64,000 nucleotides of DNA from JBGQOJ01 sp052119585 (GCF_052119585.1 NZ_JBGQOJ010000005.1:1-64000); one strand, 5' to 3'. Counted from the stretch's first letter, positions 7,634 to 17,304 are shown. A program made the numbers and translations. The notes: generated by a model not told the origin, from the sequence alone.

Positions 7634-10600
7634 GCACTCGTCTGTCCACTGGCGGCCGCCTTCTGAACCGCGGCAAATCCATCGAATTTACGTTTAACGG
7701 CAAACGGCTGAAGGGGTATGAGGGCGACACGCTTGCCTCTGCCTTGCTGGCCAATGACCAGATGCTGGTTGGCCGTTCGTTCAAATACCACCGCCCGCGC
7801 GGCGTCGTGGCATCCGGTGCCGAAGAGCCCAACGGTCTGGTCAATCTGGGGCAGGGCGGCACGTTCGAGCCGAACCAGCGCGTCACAACGACAGAACTGT
7901 TCGACGGGTTGCAATCGACCTCGCAGAACCACTTTCCCAGCCTTGAATTCGACGTCGGCGTGGTGAACAACTATGCCGCGCGGTTCCTGCCGGCGGGGTT
8001 CTATTACAAGACCTTCATCCATCCGCGCGCCGCATGGAAACATGTGTTCGAACCGATCATCCGCAAATCCGCCGGTCTGGGCAAAGCCCCCAAAGACCGC
8101 GACGCCGACCGCTACGAGCATTTCCATGCCTTCGTTGACGTTCTGGTCATCGGCGGCGGCATCGCGGGCCTGCAGGCGGCAAAAGCGGCAGGCGAGGCGG
8201 GCGCGACGGTTCTGATGGTCGAGCAGACCGCGCATCTGGGCGGTCGTGCCCCTGTGGATGGTGCCGTGATCGACGGGATGCCTGCGGATGATTGGGTGAA
8301 CATCACCCGTGAAGCCATTGAGAAGATGGATAATGTCACGATCCGAACCCGCACGATGGGCGCGGGTGTCTATGACCACGGCTATGCGCTTGCCTACGAG
8401 CGGCTGACCGACCACGCCCCCGCAGCGGACCTGCCGCGTCATCGGTTGTGGAAGATCCGCGCGGCGCAGATTGTCACTGCGACCGGCGCGATAGAGCGGC
8501 CCTTGTCCTTTGCGGGCAACGATATTCCGGGCGTGCTTCTTGCCGCCGCAGTGCGCGATTATGTGGTGAATTTCGGCACGTCTCTTGGGGATCGAACCGT
8601 TGTCGTCACCAACAATGACGACGCCTACCGCACGGCCATCGCCTTGAAGCAGGCGGGGCTGGAGGTGCCTGTGATCCTTGATGCCCGCGCGGTGGCGGAC
8701 GGGGAACTGCCCACCGCCGCCCGTGCCCTTGGCATCCGCGTCGAGACCGGCAAGGGCATTGCCCGCGTCAAAGGCGGCAAGCGCGTGACCGCTGTCGCGA
8801 TCTGTGCGCAGGCCGGCGAAGGGGCCGCGCTGGAAGAGATCGCCTGCGATGCGGTCGCGATGTCCGGCGGCTGGTCTCCGGTGGTGCATCTGTGGTCCCA
8901 TTGCGGCGGCAAGCTGACATGGGACGAGGCGCAGGCGCATTTCCGCCCCGACGCAACCCGCGCCCCCACGGGCGCAAAGGGAGAGGCATTTGTGATTGCC
9001 GCAGGGATCGCCAATGGCGCGATGACCACGGCGGATGTTCTGGCCGATGCCGATGCGGCGGGTAAGGCGGCGGCACGGGCTGCCGGATTCACCCCCAAGA
9101 CATCGCATGTTCCAGCGGCAGAGACGGTGCAGGAGGCACCGATGGCCCCCGTCTGGATCATGCCGCAGGGCGCAAGCATCCAGTTGCGGTCGAAAATGTG
9201 GCTGGACTATCAGAACGACGTAAAGGTCGCCGACGTGCAGCTGGCCGCCCGCGAAGGGTTCGAAAGCGTCGAACACACCAAACGCTATACCACGCTTGGT
9301 ATGGCGACGGATCAGGGAAAGTTAAGCAACATCAATGGTCTGGCGGTGCTTGCTGACAGCCTGAACATGGGCATTCCGCAGGTCGGCACCACCACCTTCC
9401 GCCCGCCCTATACCCCCATTTCCATGGGGTCTATCGGGGGCGAGGCGCGCGGTGAGATCTTCCAGCCGCTGCGCAAGACCCCGATGCACGCCTGGCACGA
9501 GGCGCATGGCGCCTATTGGGAACCCGTGGGTCACTGGCGCCGGACCTATTGCTATCAAAATCCCGGTGAAAGCATCCATGATGCCGTGACCCGCGAGGTG
9601 AAGAACACCCGCCAAGCCCTTGGTTTGCTGGACGCATCCACGCTGGGCAAGATCATCGTCAAAGGCCCCGACGCCGGCCGGTTCCTTGATATGCTCTACA
9701 CCAACATGATGAGCACGCTGCCGGTTGGCAAATGCCGCTATGGGTTGATGTGTTCGGAAAACGGGTTCCTGTCGGATGACGGTGTGGTCGCGCGGATCGA
9801 CGAGGACACATGGCTGTGCCACACCACCACCGGCGGCGCGGATCGCATCCATGCCTGGATGGAGGACTGGTTGCAGTGCGAATGGTGGGACTGGAAGGTC
9901 TACACCGCCAATGTGACAGAGCAATACGCGCAGATTGCCGTGGTCGGCCCCAATGCCCGCAAGGTGCTGGAAAAGCTGGGCGGCATGGACGTGTCCAAGG
10001 AAACGCTGCCCTTCATGACATGGGCGGATGGCACCCTTGGCGGGTTCGAGTGCCGCGCCTACCGGATTTCGTTCTCGGGCGAGCTGTCCTACGAGATCGC
10101 CGTGCGCGCGTCTGACGGATTGGCCTTCTGGGAGGCGTTGATGGTGGCAGGGGCAGAGTTAGGCGTGATGCCCTATGGCACCGAATGCCTGCACATCCTA
10201 AGGGCCGAAAAGGGCTTTATCATGATCGGGGACGAGACCGACGGCACCGTGATCCCGCAGGATTTGGGGTTGGGCTGGGCGATTTCGAAAAAGAAAGAGG
10301 ACTATCTGGGCAAGCGCGCGCAGGAACGGCCGCATATGACCGACCCGAACCGGTGGAAGCTGGTCGGGCTGGAAACACTGGACGGATCGGTTATTCCCGA
10401 CGGCGCCTATGCGGTCAGCGCGGGGCATAACGCCAACGGCCAGCGCAACACCGAAGGGCGCGTCACCTCGACCTATTATTCCCCGACGCTGGACCGGGGC
10501 ATCGCGATGGGTCTGATCCATCACGGTCCCGACCGGATGGGCGACGTGGTGGAGTTTCCGAAACTCGACGGCACCGTTGTGAAGGCGAAGATCGTTGATG

Positions 10601-10641
10601 CTGTGTTCTTTGATAAGGACGGGGAGAAGCAAAATGTCTAA
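7630..10641 (+). CDS. soxA: Sarcosine oxidase subunit alpha
   Basis: Large subunit of sarcosine oxidase that binds NAD and, at its C-terminus, folate. The 1003 residues divide into an N-terminal ferredoxin-like region (about 1-100, FTFNGKRLKGYEGDTLASAL), a Rossmann dinucleotide domain (VDVLVIGGGIAGLQAAKAAG, glycines at about 175-180), and a C-terminal aminomethyltransferase (GcvT-like) domain from about residue 600 that takes up formaldehyde as 5,10-methylene-THF. It overlaps soxD upstream and soxG downstream (8 bp). All domains look intact. Confidence 0.97.
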   Translation: MSTRLSTGGRLLNRGKSIEFTFNGKRLKGYEGDTLASALLANDQMLVGRSFKYHRPRGVVASGAEEPNGLVNLGQGGTFEPNQRVTTTELFDGLQSTSQNHFPSLEFDVGVVNNYAARFLPAGFYYKTFIHPRAAWKHVFEPIIRKSAGLGKAPKDRDADRYEHFHAFVDVLVIGGGIAGLQAAKAAGEAGATVLMVEQTAHLGGRAPVDGAVIDGMPADDWVNITREAIEKMDNVTIRTRTMGAGVYDHGYALAYERLTDHAPAADLPRHRLWKIRAAQIVTATGAIERPLSFAGNDIPGVLLAAAVRDYVVNFGTSLGDRTVVVTNNDDAYRTAIALKQAGLEVPVILDARAVADGELPTAARALGIRVETGKGIARVKGGKRVTAVAICAQAGEGAALEEIACDAVAMSGGWSPVVHLWSHCGGKLTWDEAQAHFRPDATRAPTGAKGEAFVIAAGIANGAMTTADVLADADAAGKAAARAAGFTPKTSHVPAAETVQEAPMAPVWIMPQGASIQLRSKMWLDYQNDVKVADVQLAAREGFESVEHTKRYTTLGMATDQGKLSNINGLAVLADSLNMGIPQVGTTTFRPPYTPISMGSIGGEARGEIFQPLRKTPMHAWHEAHGAYWEPVGHWRRTYCYQNPGESIHDAVTREVKNTRQALGLLDASTLGKIIVKGPDAGRFLDMLYTNMMSTLPVGKCRYGLMCSENGFLSDDGVVARIDEDTWLCHTTTGGADRIHAWMEDWLQCEWWDWKVYTANVTEQYAQIAVVGPNARKVLEKLGGMDVSKETLPFMTWADGTLGGFECRAYRISFSGELSYEIAVRASDGLAFWEALMVAGAELGVMPYGTECLHILRAEKGFIMIGDETDGTVIPQDLGLGWAISKKKEDYLGKRAQERPHMTDPNRWKLVGLETLDGSVIPDGAYAVSAGHNANGQRNTEGRVTSTYYSPTLDRGIAMGLIHHGPDRMGDVVEFPKLDGTVVKAKIVDAVFFDKDGEKQNV

Positions 10642-11200
10642 CGCTGTCAGTGCGTTGAACGGCAAAGCTGCCACAGGTTTCGCACAGGTGGCGGACAAGG
10701 GGCTGTGCGGGATGATCACCCTGCGCGGCGATCTTGCCTCGGCCCCTGTGAAAAAGGCGGTCAAGGCGGCGGTGGGCATGGAGGTGCCGGGCCAGCGTGC
10801 CATCCTTGGGGACGGCGACAAGGCCGTCGCGTGGATGTCGCCGGATGAGTTATTGCTGATGGTGCCCTACGCCGACGCCGCAGCGACGCTTGCCGCCGTC
10901 ACAAAGGCGCTTGGCAATGCGCATGCGCTGGCGATCGATGTGTCCGACGCGCGCGCGGTGATGACCGTGACGGGCGACGGCGCGGCCGAGGTGCTGGCCA
11001 AGGTCTGCCCCGTTGATCTGTCGCCCGCGACATTCAAGCCGGGCGAAGTGCGCCGCACCCGTCTGGCGCAGGTCGCCGCCGCGATCTGGATGTCGGGCGA
11101 GGGTGAATTCACCCTGGTCTGTTTCCGCTCTGTCGCGGATTATGCCTTTGGTGTATTGTCGACGAGTGCTGCAAAAGGGTCCGAGGTCGGGTATTTCTGA
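10634..11200 (+). CDS. soxG: Sarcosine oxidase subunit gamma
   Basis: Gamma subunit of the heterotetramer, which packs against the folate domain of the alpha subunit. I start it at the ATG at 10634 (MSNAVSALNGKAATGFAQVA), which overlaps the soxA stop. This gives 188 residues, typical of SoxG; the open frame runs about 13 codons further up inside soxA. Features are LRGDLASAPVKKAV and MSPDELLLMVPY near residue 70. It is the last gene of the operon. The one-carbon genes (purU, folD, glyA) that often follow are absent here, and sodB follows instead. Confidence 0.93.
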   Translation: MSNAVSALNGKAATGFAQVADKGLCGMITLRGDLASAPVKKAVKAAVGMEVPGQRAILGDGDKAVAWMSPDELLLMVPYADAAATLAAVTKALGNAHALAIDVSDARAVMTVTGDGAAEVLAKVCPVDLSPATFKPGEVRRTRLAQVAAAIWMSGEGEFTLVCFRSVADYAFGVLSTSAAKGSEVGYF

Positions 11201-11286
11201 TCCGACGGACGGGCAGGGGTTGACCTTGGCCGCCCGTGCCCTCCATCTAGCACACGTAATTTTTGCACCAACAAGGGGGCTGACCA

Positions 11287-11889
11287 ATGGCTTTTGAACT
11301 TCCCGATCTTCCCTATGCCCACGATGCGCTTGCTGCACATGGCATGTCTGCGGAAACATTCGAATATCACCACGATATCCACCACAAGGCCTATGTCGAC
11401 AACGGCAACAAGCTGATTGCCGGGACCGAGTGGGAAGGCAAATCCGTCGAGGATATCATCACCGGCACATATGCCGCCGGGTCCGTTGCGCAGAACGGCA
11501 TTTTCAACAATGCCTCGCAGCATTGGAACCACGCCCAGTTCTGGACCATGATGGGCCCGAACGGCAAAACCATGCCCGGTGCGCTTGAAAAGGCGATCAC
11601 TGACGCTTTCGGTTCGGTTGCCAAGTTCAAGGAAGATTTCGCCGCGGCTGGCGCGGGCCAGTTCGGCTCTGGCTGGGCATGGCTGGTTCAGGACAAGGAC
11701 GGCAGCCTGAAGGTCACCAAGACCGAGAACGGCGTCAACCCGCTGTGCTTTGGTCAGACCGCACTTCTGGGCTGCGACGTATGGGAGCATTCCTACTACA
11801 TCGATTTCCGCAACAAGCGTCCGGCCTACCTGACCAACTTCCTCGACAACCTTGTTGACTGGGAAAATGTCGCGTCCCGCCTTGCCTGA
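11287..11889 (+). CDS. sodB: Superoxide dismutase, iron type
   Basis: Dismutates superoxide in the cytoplasm. The 200-residue product aligns by eye with Fe-SOD. Metal ligands are H28 (FEYHHDIHH), H82 (SQHWNH), D164 and H168 (CDVWEHSYY). The glutamine two residues before WNH (Q78) is the Fe-SOD marker where MnSOD has glycine. It starts at the ATG at 11287 (MAFELPDLPYAHDAL) and ends before a strong terminator. It sits right after an operon whose enzyme produces H2O2, but the 86-bp gap allows its own promoter. Confidence 0.96.
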   Translation: MAFELPDLPYAHDALAAHGMSAETFEYHHDIHHKAYVDNGNKLIAGTEWEGKSVEDIITGTYAAGSVAQNGIFNNASQHWNHAQFWTMMGPNGKTMPGALEKAITDAFGSVAKFKEDFAAAGAGQFGSGWAWLVQDKDGSLKVTKTENGVNPLCFGQTALLGCDVWEHSYYIDFRNKRPAYLTNFLDNLVDWENVASRLA

Positions 11890-11930
11890 GGTTGATGGTG
11901 TCGGGCCTTGACCTGACCCGGAAAAGAAGC

Positions 11931-11961
11931 ACGCCCCGCAGGTCAATCTGCGGGGCGTTCT
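11931..11961 (+). terminator. Rho-independent terminator after sodB
   Basis: ACGCCCCGCAG and CTGCGGGGCGT form a perfect 11-bp stem with a 6-base loop, followed by TCT. It lies 41 bp after the sodB stop. Confidence 0.85.
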
Positions 11962-12010
11962 GCATTGAAGTGGCGCGGATGAATCTGCGATCCGGCGATA
12001 GGGCGGGCCA

Positions 12011-12955
12011 ATGAACGAAGCGACCAAAGGCATTCTTGCGATGATTGCGGCCTGCACTGTCTGGGGGCTGTCGGCGCTGTATTACAAGATGATCGCCCAT
12101 GTTCCGCCCCTGGAGGTTCTGTCGCATCGCACGCTGTGGTCGTTGGTGTTTTTCGGCGTCGTGCTGGCCGTTCAGGGGCGGCTGGGGCAGATCGGAGCGA
12201 TCCTGCGCAACGGGCGCACGCTGGGCGGTGTGGCGCTGGCCGCGTTGATGATCAGCGGCAACTGGTTTCTGTTCATCTTTTCGATCCAGATCGGTCATGC
12301 GGTCGAGGCAAGCCTTGGCTATTACATCTTTCCGCTGGTGTCGGTCATTCTGGGCGCGGTTTTTCTGCGCGAAAGTCTCAATGCGTTTAAATGGGTCGCG
12401 GTTGCCCTGGCGGGCGTGGCGGTGACGGTTTTGACCCTTGGTCTGGGGGTGCCGCCCTGGATCTCTTTGGCGATTGCGCTGACCTTCGGCTTTTACGGGC
12501 TGATCAAGAAACAGGTCGCTGCGGGGCCGGTGGTGTCGGTCACGACCGAGGTGCTGCTACTGGCCCCTTTGGCCGGGGTCTGGTTGTGGGGCGTGCACAC
12601 GCAGGGCTGGACAGGGATCGCGGGGCGGACCGGGGCTGCGTTCGGCAGCAATTGGCACGACAGCCTGATCCTGATGGTGTCGGGCCCGCTGACCGCGCTG
12701 CCACTGATCCTGTTCAGCTATGCGTCAAAGCGGGTGACGATGGCGACGATCGGGCTGGCGCAATACGTCAACCCGACGTTGCAGTTCCTTGTCGCGACGC
12801 TGGCCTTCCATGAGCCGTTTACCTTTTGGCACGGGCTCGCCTTTCCGCTGATCTGGGCGGCGCTGGCGCTTTATTCGGCGGAAACCCTGCGTCAGGACAG
12901 GGTCTTGCGCAGGGCGGCTGTCAGGGCGGGCACATCGGGCAGAACGGTGACATAG
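12011..12955 (+). CDS. rarD: RarD-type EamA permease
   Basis: Ten-helix inner-membrane transporter of the drug/metabolite superfamily, RarD subgroup; the substrate of RarD is not established. The 314 residues begin MNEATKGILAMIAACTVWGLSALYYK, and the two EamA repeats are visible, with the second starting near residue 160. SHRTLWSLVFF and the ISGNWFLFIFSIQIGHAVEA region are characteristic of RarD. The last 64 bp overlap the 3' end of the convergent LOG-family gene. Confidence 0.88.
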   Translation: MNEATKGILAMIAACTVWGLSALYYKMIAHVPPLEVLSHRTLWSLVFFGVVLAVQGRLGQIGAILRNGRTLGGVALAALMISGNWFLFIFSIQIGHAVEASLGYYIFPLVSVILGAVFLRESLNAFKWVAVALAGVAVTVLTLGLGVPPWISLAIALTFGFYGLIKKQVAAGPVVSVTTEVLLLAPLAGVWLWGVHTQGWTGIAGRTGAAFGSNWHDSLILMVSGPLTALPLILFSYASKRVTMATIGLAQYVNPTLQFLVATLAFHEPFTFWHGLAFPLIWAALALYSAETLRQDRVLRRAAVRAGTSGRTVT

Positions 12956-13449
12956 GTTTTCAACGTGCCCTCGGCAAAGCCTTCGGCGATGACGTGATCC
13001 ATAAGGTCGACCAGCGGGTTCCAGAACCCGTCGGTGTTCAGCAGGTAGATCGGCTTTTGGTGCAACCCCAGTTGCCGCCATGTCAGCACTTCAAAAAACT
13101 CGTCCAGCGATCCGGCCCCGCCCGGCAGCACCACGATCGCGTCGGAATTCATGTACATGACCTTTTTGCGCTCGTGCATGTTTTCGGTTACGATGAACTG
13201 TGTCAGGTCGCGTTTGCCCACCTCGCGGTCCAGCAGATGCGCGGGGATCACGCCAAAGGTCTGGCCCCCCGCCGTTTGCGCCGCCCGCGCGACAGTGCCC
13301 ATCAGCCCGACATCGCCCGCGCCATAGACCAGTCGCCAGCCTTCCTGCGCCAGAACAACGCCAAGGTCGGTTGCGGCCTGAACGTAAGAGGCGCGGATGC
13401 CATTTCGCGATCCGCAATAGACGCAAATTGAGGGGCGGGACTGGGCCAT
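12892..13449 (-). CDS. LOG-family nucleoside 5'-monophosphate phosphoribohydrolase
   Basis: Rossmann-like protein of the LOG/TIGR00730 family, which cleaves cytokinin ribotides or other nucleotide 5'-monophosphates to free base and ribose 5-phosphate. The 185 residues begin MAQSRPSICVYCGSRNG and carry YGAGDVGLMG, RKKVMYMNSDAIVVLPGG and the signature PGGAGSLDEFFE (usual form PGGxGTxxE). This is the normal length. The 3' end runs 64 bp into rarD on the opposite strand, with no room for a separating terminator. Physiological substrate unknown. Confidence 0.9.
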   Translation of the reverse strand: MAQSRPSICVYCGSRNGIRASYVQAATDLGVVLAQEGWRLVYGAGDVGLMGTVARAAQTAGGQTFGVIPAHLLDREVGKRDLTQFIVTENMHERKKVMYMNSDAIVVLPGGAGSLDEFFEVLTWRQLGLHQKPIYLLNTDGFWNPLVDLMDHVIAEGFAEGTLKTYVTVLPDVPALTAALRKTLS

Positions 13450-13554
13450 TGATAAAATTCCATTCTGTGCGGGTTTCTTTGACCCCTGATAACGGGCTTG
13501 TTATGGTCAGTTCAAGCGCGCGCTATGCGGCGACGTGCGTAAGGGGATGACAAG

Positions 13555-14865
13555 ATGACAAGCTGGTCCGGTCTGGGGATGAGCGGCAGAGTGCTGGCGG
13601 GCGGGCTGACCGCCGCGGCCATCGCTGTGGCAAGCTATTTACTGTTTCAATACAAGACGTCGCCGGTGCCTTTGCCGGTGGCCGACATTGCGCCGTTGGC
13701 GGCTCCTCCAGCCATGGTCGAGGCACCCGTTGCGGTGCCCGCAGACAGCCCTGCTGCGGCAGCGCCCGCAGCGGCCCCTGCACCGAAGGTGGTCGCGGGG
13801 GCAGACAAGACCCCGCCCGCATTCGACGTGGTGCGGATCGACGCGGCGGGGAATGCGTTGGTTGCGGGGCGGGCGATGGCCGGTTCGGCGGTCGCCGTGC
13901 TGATGGACGGGGCCGAGGTCGCGCGCGCAACGGCGGACGGGCAGGGCAAGTTCGTGGCCCTGTTCACTGCCGCCCCCGATGACGCGCCCCGTGTCGTGAC
14001 ACTGAGGATGGAAACGGACACGGACGCTGTCGCCTCCACCGAGAGCATTATCGTGGCACCGGTTGTTGTGGCCCCTGTCGTTGCAGAGGTCACAGTGCCG
14101 GAGGCTGTTGTGGACCAGACGAGAAGTGCCGCGCTGGCGGATGCCACAGAGCCTCCCACAGAGCCTCCCACAGAGCCTGCCACAGAGACGGTTGCAGAAA
14201 CGGTTGCAGAGCCGCCCCCAACCCCTGCGGCCGAAGGCGTGGCAGCGGCAGATGCCGCACCAACAGCCGGGCTGCCCCCCCAAACCACACCTGCCACAGT
14301 CGAGACGCAAGCGCCTGTGGTGATCTTGGCGGATGACACCGGCCTGCGGGTTTTGCAGGCCCCTGGGGCGCAGCCCGATCGCGCCGATATCGCGCTTGAT
14401 ACCATCACTTATGATGCCGGGGGCGAGGTGACGCTGGCAGGGCGCGGCAAGAAATCGGCGCTTGTGCAGGTTTATCTGGACAACAAGCCGATCCGCAAAA
14501 CTCGCATCACCGAAAGTGGCGATTGGAGCGCGGAACTGTCCGATGTCGCCTCTGGCATCTATGCCTTGCGGGTCGACCAGACGGACGAGGCGGGAAAAGT
14601 CACCAGCCGGATCGAGACGCCGTTCAAGCGAGAATCGGCAGAGGTTCTGGCCGAGGCCGCATCGGTTTCACCGTCCGATACGGACAAGTTGCCCGAAACG
14701 CGGATCAGCGTGGTCACGGTGCAGCCGGGCAATACGCTCTGGGCCTTGGCGCGCGACGCTTACGGCGAGGGACCGCTGTTCGTCCGTGTGTTCGAGGCGA
14801 ACCGTGACCGCATCCGCGACCCAGATCTAATTTATCCCGGTCAGGTCTTTACCCTGCCTGAATGA
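13555..14865 (+). CDS. LysM domain cell-envelope protein with proline-rich linker
   Basis: Predicted periplasmic protein with an N-terminal membrane anchor (about residues 10-30, GGLTAAAIAVASYLLFQY), an Ala/Pro-rich stretch, an Ig-like unit near 85-150, a low-complexity linker with repeats such as EPPTEPPTEPATETVAETVAE, a second Ig-like unit (about 280-340, ALVQVYLDNKPIRKT), and a C-terminal LysM domain from about 383 (VTVQPGNTLWALARDAYGEG), which should bind peptidoglycan. The ATG at 13555 follows AAGGGGATGACAAG. Such proteins are common in Rhodobacterales; the function is probably structural. The repeat part is prone to length change. Confidence 0.82.
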   Translation: MTSWSGLGMSGRVLAGGLTAAAIAVASYLLFQYKTSPVPLPVADIAPLAAPPAMVEAPVAVPADSPAAAAPAAAPAPKVVAGADKTPPAFDVVRIDAAGNALVAGRAMAGSAVAVLMDGAEVARATADGQGKFVALFTAAPDDAPRVVTLRMETDTDAVASTESIIVAPVVVAPVVAEVTVPEAVVDQTRSAALADATEPPTEPPTEPATETVAETVAEPPPTPAAEGVAAADAAPTAGLPPQTTPATVETQAPVVILADDTGLRVLQAPGAQPDRADIALDTITYDAGGEVTLAGRGKKSALVQVYLDNKPIRKTRITESGDWSAELSDVASGIYALRVDQTDEAGKVTSRIETPFKRESAEVLAEAASVSPSDTDKLPETRISVVTVQPGNTLWALARDAYGEGPLFVRVFEANRDRIRDPDLIYPGQVFTLPE

Positions 14866-14908
14866 GCCCCTCGAAGGCTGGCCGGCAGCGGGCAAGGCGC
14901 AAAAAAGG

Positions 14909-14929
14909 CGAGTATTTTTGCCGAGAAGA
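14909..14929 (+). repeat. Dispersed intergenic 21-base core, diverged copy
   Basis: CGAGTATTTTTGCCGAGAAGA matches the core found at five other gaps in the window, with three changes against the consensus. It lies between the LysM gene and the ABC exporter. Confidence 0.6.
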
Positions 14930-14942
14930 TAAACGAGGGTTC

Positions 14943-14985
14943 AGGAAGGGCCACAGGCGCGTGCCGTCTCTGGCCTTTCCTGCTT
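14943..14985 (+). terminator. Probable terminator before the ABC exporter
   Basis: AGGAAGGGCCA and TGGCCTTTCCT pair over 11 bp (one G-U) around a 17-base loop, followed by GCTTTTG. It would end the LysM transcript. Confidence 0.6.
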
Positions 14986-15022
14986 TTGCCGCCTAGGGTC
15001 CGCGTGATCCTGGAGTGACCCG

Positions 15023-16852
15023 ATGCGCCGCCTGACCCCTACCGATGCCAATCTGAACACCTCTGCCCGCCTGAGCGGTCTGCGGACGATCCGCCGTGTG
15101 GCGCCCTATCTTTGGCCGGCCGAGCATCCTTGGGTGAAACATCGGGTGGTCTGGGCGCTGCTTGCCCTGTTGCTGTCCAAGGTCATTGCGGTCACCACGC
15201 CGTTTTTCTACAAAGAGGCGGTGGATTCTCTGGCGCAGGGCAATGTCAGCCCTGTGTGGGTGATGGGAGCGGGCGCTGTGGGGCTGACCGTGGCCTATGG
15301 CATGGCGCGGCTGATGAGCGTCGGTTTCGCCCAGTTGCGCGACGTGATCTTTGCGCGTGTCGGGCAGCGGGCCCTGCGGCAACTGGCGCTTGAAACCTTT
15401 ACGCATATCCACCGCCTGTCGATGCGATACCACATCACCCGCAAGACCGGCGGGCTGAGCCGGATCATCGAGCGCGGCGTCAAGGGCGTCGATTTCCTGC
15501 TGAGGTTCCTTTTGTTCAGCATCGGGCCGCTGGTTCTGGAACTGGTGATGATTTCGGCCATTCTGTTTGTGGTGTTCGATGTCTGGTATCTGGTCGCGGT
15601 GGTCGTCACGATTACGCTGTATGTCTGGTTCACCTTTGCGGTCACCGAATGGCGCGTGAAGATCCGCAAGGAGATGAACGATCAGGACACGGACGCGAAC
15701 CAAAAGGCCATCGACAGCCTGCTGAATTTTGAGACGGTCAAGTATTTCGGCGCGGAAGAGCGCGAGGCCGCACGCTATGACAGCGCGATGGAGCGCTATG
15801 TGGCCGCGGCGCTGAAGACGAACTACACGCTGGCGTTCCTCAACTTCGGGCAATCCCTGTTGATCACCGCGGGTCTGGTGGTGGTCATGGTTCTGGCCGC
15901 AATCGGGGTGCAGAACGGGCAACTGACGGTGGGCGATTTTGTCATGGTCAATGCCTATATGGTGCAGATCACCATGCCTTTGAATTTTCTCGGGACGGTT
16001 TACCGCGAAATCCGGCAGGCGCTGATCGACATGGCCGATATGTTCGACCTGCTGGAACAGCCGTCAGAGGTGCAGGACAAGCCGAACGCGCCGCCCCTGA
16101 AGGTCACCGGGGGTGAGGTTGCCCTGCATAATGTGCATTTCGGTTACGACGCGGCGCGGCCCATTCTGAAGGGCGTCAGCCTGACGGTGAAACCCGGTCA
16201 GACGGTGGCGATTGTCGGGCCGTCCGGGTCGGGCAAATCCACCATCGGGCGGTTGTTGTTCCGGTTCTATGATGTGACCAGCGGCGCGCTGACCATCGAC
16301 GGGCAGGATCTGCGCGACATCACCCAATCCAGCCTGCACGCGCAGATCGGGGTCGTGCCGCAGGACACGGTGCTGTTCAACGATACCGTTCTGTACAACA
16401 TCGCCTACGGCCGCCCCGATGCAACCCCCGCCGAGATCGAGGAGGCCGCGAGGGCCGCCAAGATCCACGACTTCATCGTCAGCCTTCCCGAGGGATACAA
16501 GACCATGGTGGGCGAACGCGGGCTGAAACTGTCGGGCGGCGAGAAGCAGCGCGTCGGCATCGCGCGGACCTTGTTGAAGAACCCGCCGATCCTGCTGCTG
16601 GACGAGGCGACCAGCGCCTTGGATACCCAGACAGAGCGCGACATCCAGGACAGCCTGAAGATGATGGGCGAGGGGCGCACGGTGATCACCATCGCGCACC
16701 GTCTGTCGACAATCGCGGATGCCGACCAGATCATCGTGTTGGAAGACGGCGTCATCGTAGAGCGCGGCGTTCATGCCGATCTGGTGGATGCGGGCGGGCG
16801 CTACTCCGGCATGTGGTATCGCCAGCAATCCGAAGAGGAAGACGCGGCCTAG
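15023..16852 (+). CDS. Atm1-type ABC exporter (fused permease and ATPase)
   Basis: Half-size ABC exporter of 609 residues, closest in layout to bacterial Atm1/HMT1 proteins that move glutathione-linked metal or sulfur compounds out of the cytoplasm. The membrane domain spans about residues 40-330 (six helices). In the ATPase domain, Walker A GPSGSGKST is at 399-407, the signature LSGGEKQRVGIAR starts at 503, and Walker B with D-loop is ILLLDEATSALD; the H-loop is IAHRLST. The N-terminal APYLWPAEHPWVKHRVV and KIRKEMNDQDTDANQKAIDSL are typical of Atm1. It would work as a homodimer. Substrate is inferred from family only. Confidence 0.88.
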   Translation: MRRLTPTDANLNTSARLSGLRTIRRVAPYLWPAEHPWVKHRVVWALLALLLSKVIAVTTPFFYKEAVDSLAQGNVSPVWVMGAGAVGLTVAYGMARLMSVGFAQLRDVIFARVGQRALRQLALETFTHIHRLSMRYHITRKTGGLSRIIERGVKGVDFLLRFLLFSIGPLVLELVMISAILFVVFDVWYLVAVVVTITLYVWFTFAVTEWRVKIRKEMNDQDTDANQKAIDSLLNFETVKYFGAEEREAARYDSAMERYVAAALKTNYTLAFLNFGQSLLITAGLVVVMVLAAIGVQNGQLTVGDFVMVNAYMVQITMPLNFLGTVYREIRQALIDMADMFDLLEQPSEVQDKPNAPPLKVTGGEVALHNVHFGYDAARPILKGVSLTVKPGQTVAIVGPSGSGKSTIGRLLFRFYDVTSGALTIDGQDLRDITQSSLHAQIGVVPQDTVLFNDTVLYNIAYGRPDATPAEIEEAARAAKIHDFIVSLPEGYKTMVGERGLKLSGGEKQRVGIARTLLKNPPILLLDEATSALDTQTERDIQDSLKMMGEGRTVITIAHRLSTIADADQIIVLEDGVIVERGVHADLVDAGGRYSGMWYRQQSEEEDAA

Positions 16853-16912
16853 GCCGGCATCCGCCTGGCCCGCGTTCGCAGGGCCAGGCGGGTGCACTAC
16901 TGATCGCCCGGT

Positions 16913-17278
16913 TCAGGTGCCGCTCTGGTTGGTGTTCTGGTTCGTATTCCTGTTCCTGTATTGCTGACCCGTCACCGGATCAACTGGATCGACGGGGGTA
17001 ACTGCGGGGGGTGGTGTGACGGTGCCAGGTGCGCCCGACACGCCCGACGCAGGCATCGCTGCGGGTTGCGCGACCACACCCGCGATCAAAGGACAAAGCG
17101 GCAGGTCCGCAGTATACACGCCGCCGATCGGAACAGTGGGTGGGCGACACGACGGGTCGCCGTATTTGTTGAATACCGGCTCTGCATAAATCGGTTCCGG
17201 CGCCTTTGCAGGTGCGCACGCGGCAAGGATGGCCACCAGTCCAACCCCGAGGATTGCAGTGTGCTTTAATCTCATCAT
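16913..17278 (-). CDS. Putative lipoprotein, 121 aa
   Basis: Short exported protein with a lipobox: LVAILAAC, cysteine at about residue 21, behind a basic N-terminus and hydrophobic stretch. After the anchor come YGDPSCRPPTVPIGG and DLPLCPLIAG, then a Pro/Val/Thr-rich tail ending in an Asn/Gln-rich repeat (RNRNTNQNTNQSGT). Either of two adjacent ATGs could be used; GGAAGG precedes both. Function unknown. The two-cysteine pattern (CRP...C) is also seen in the 50-residue lipoprotein encoded divergently at 17551. Confidence 0.7.
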   Translation of the reverse strand: MMRLKHTAILGVGLVAILAACAPAKAPEPIYAEPVFNKYGDPSCRPPTVPIGGVYTADLPLCPLIAGVVAQPAAMPASGVSGAPGTVTPPPAVTPVDPVDPVTGQQYRNRNTNQNTNQSGT

Positions 17279-17304
17279 CTGTCCTTCCTCAAAACATCAA
17301 CAGC

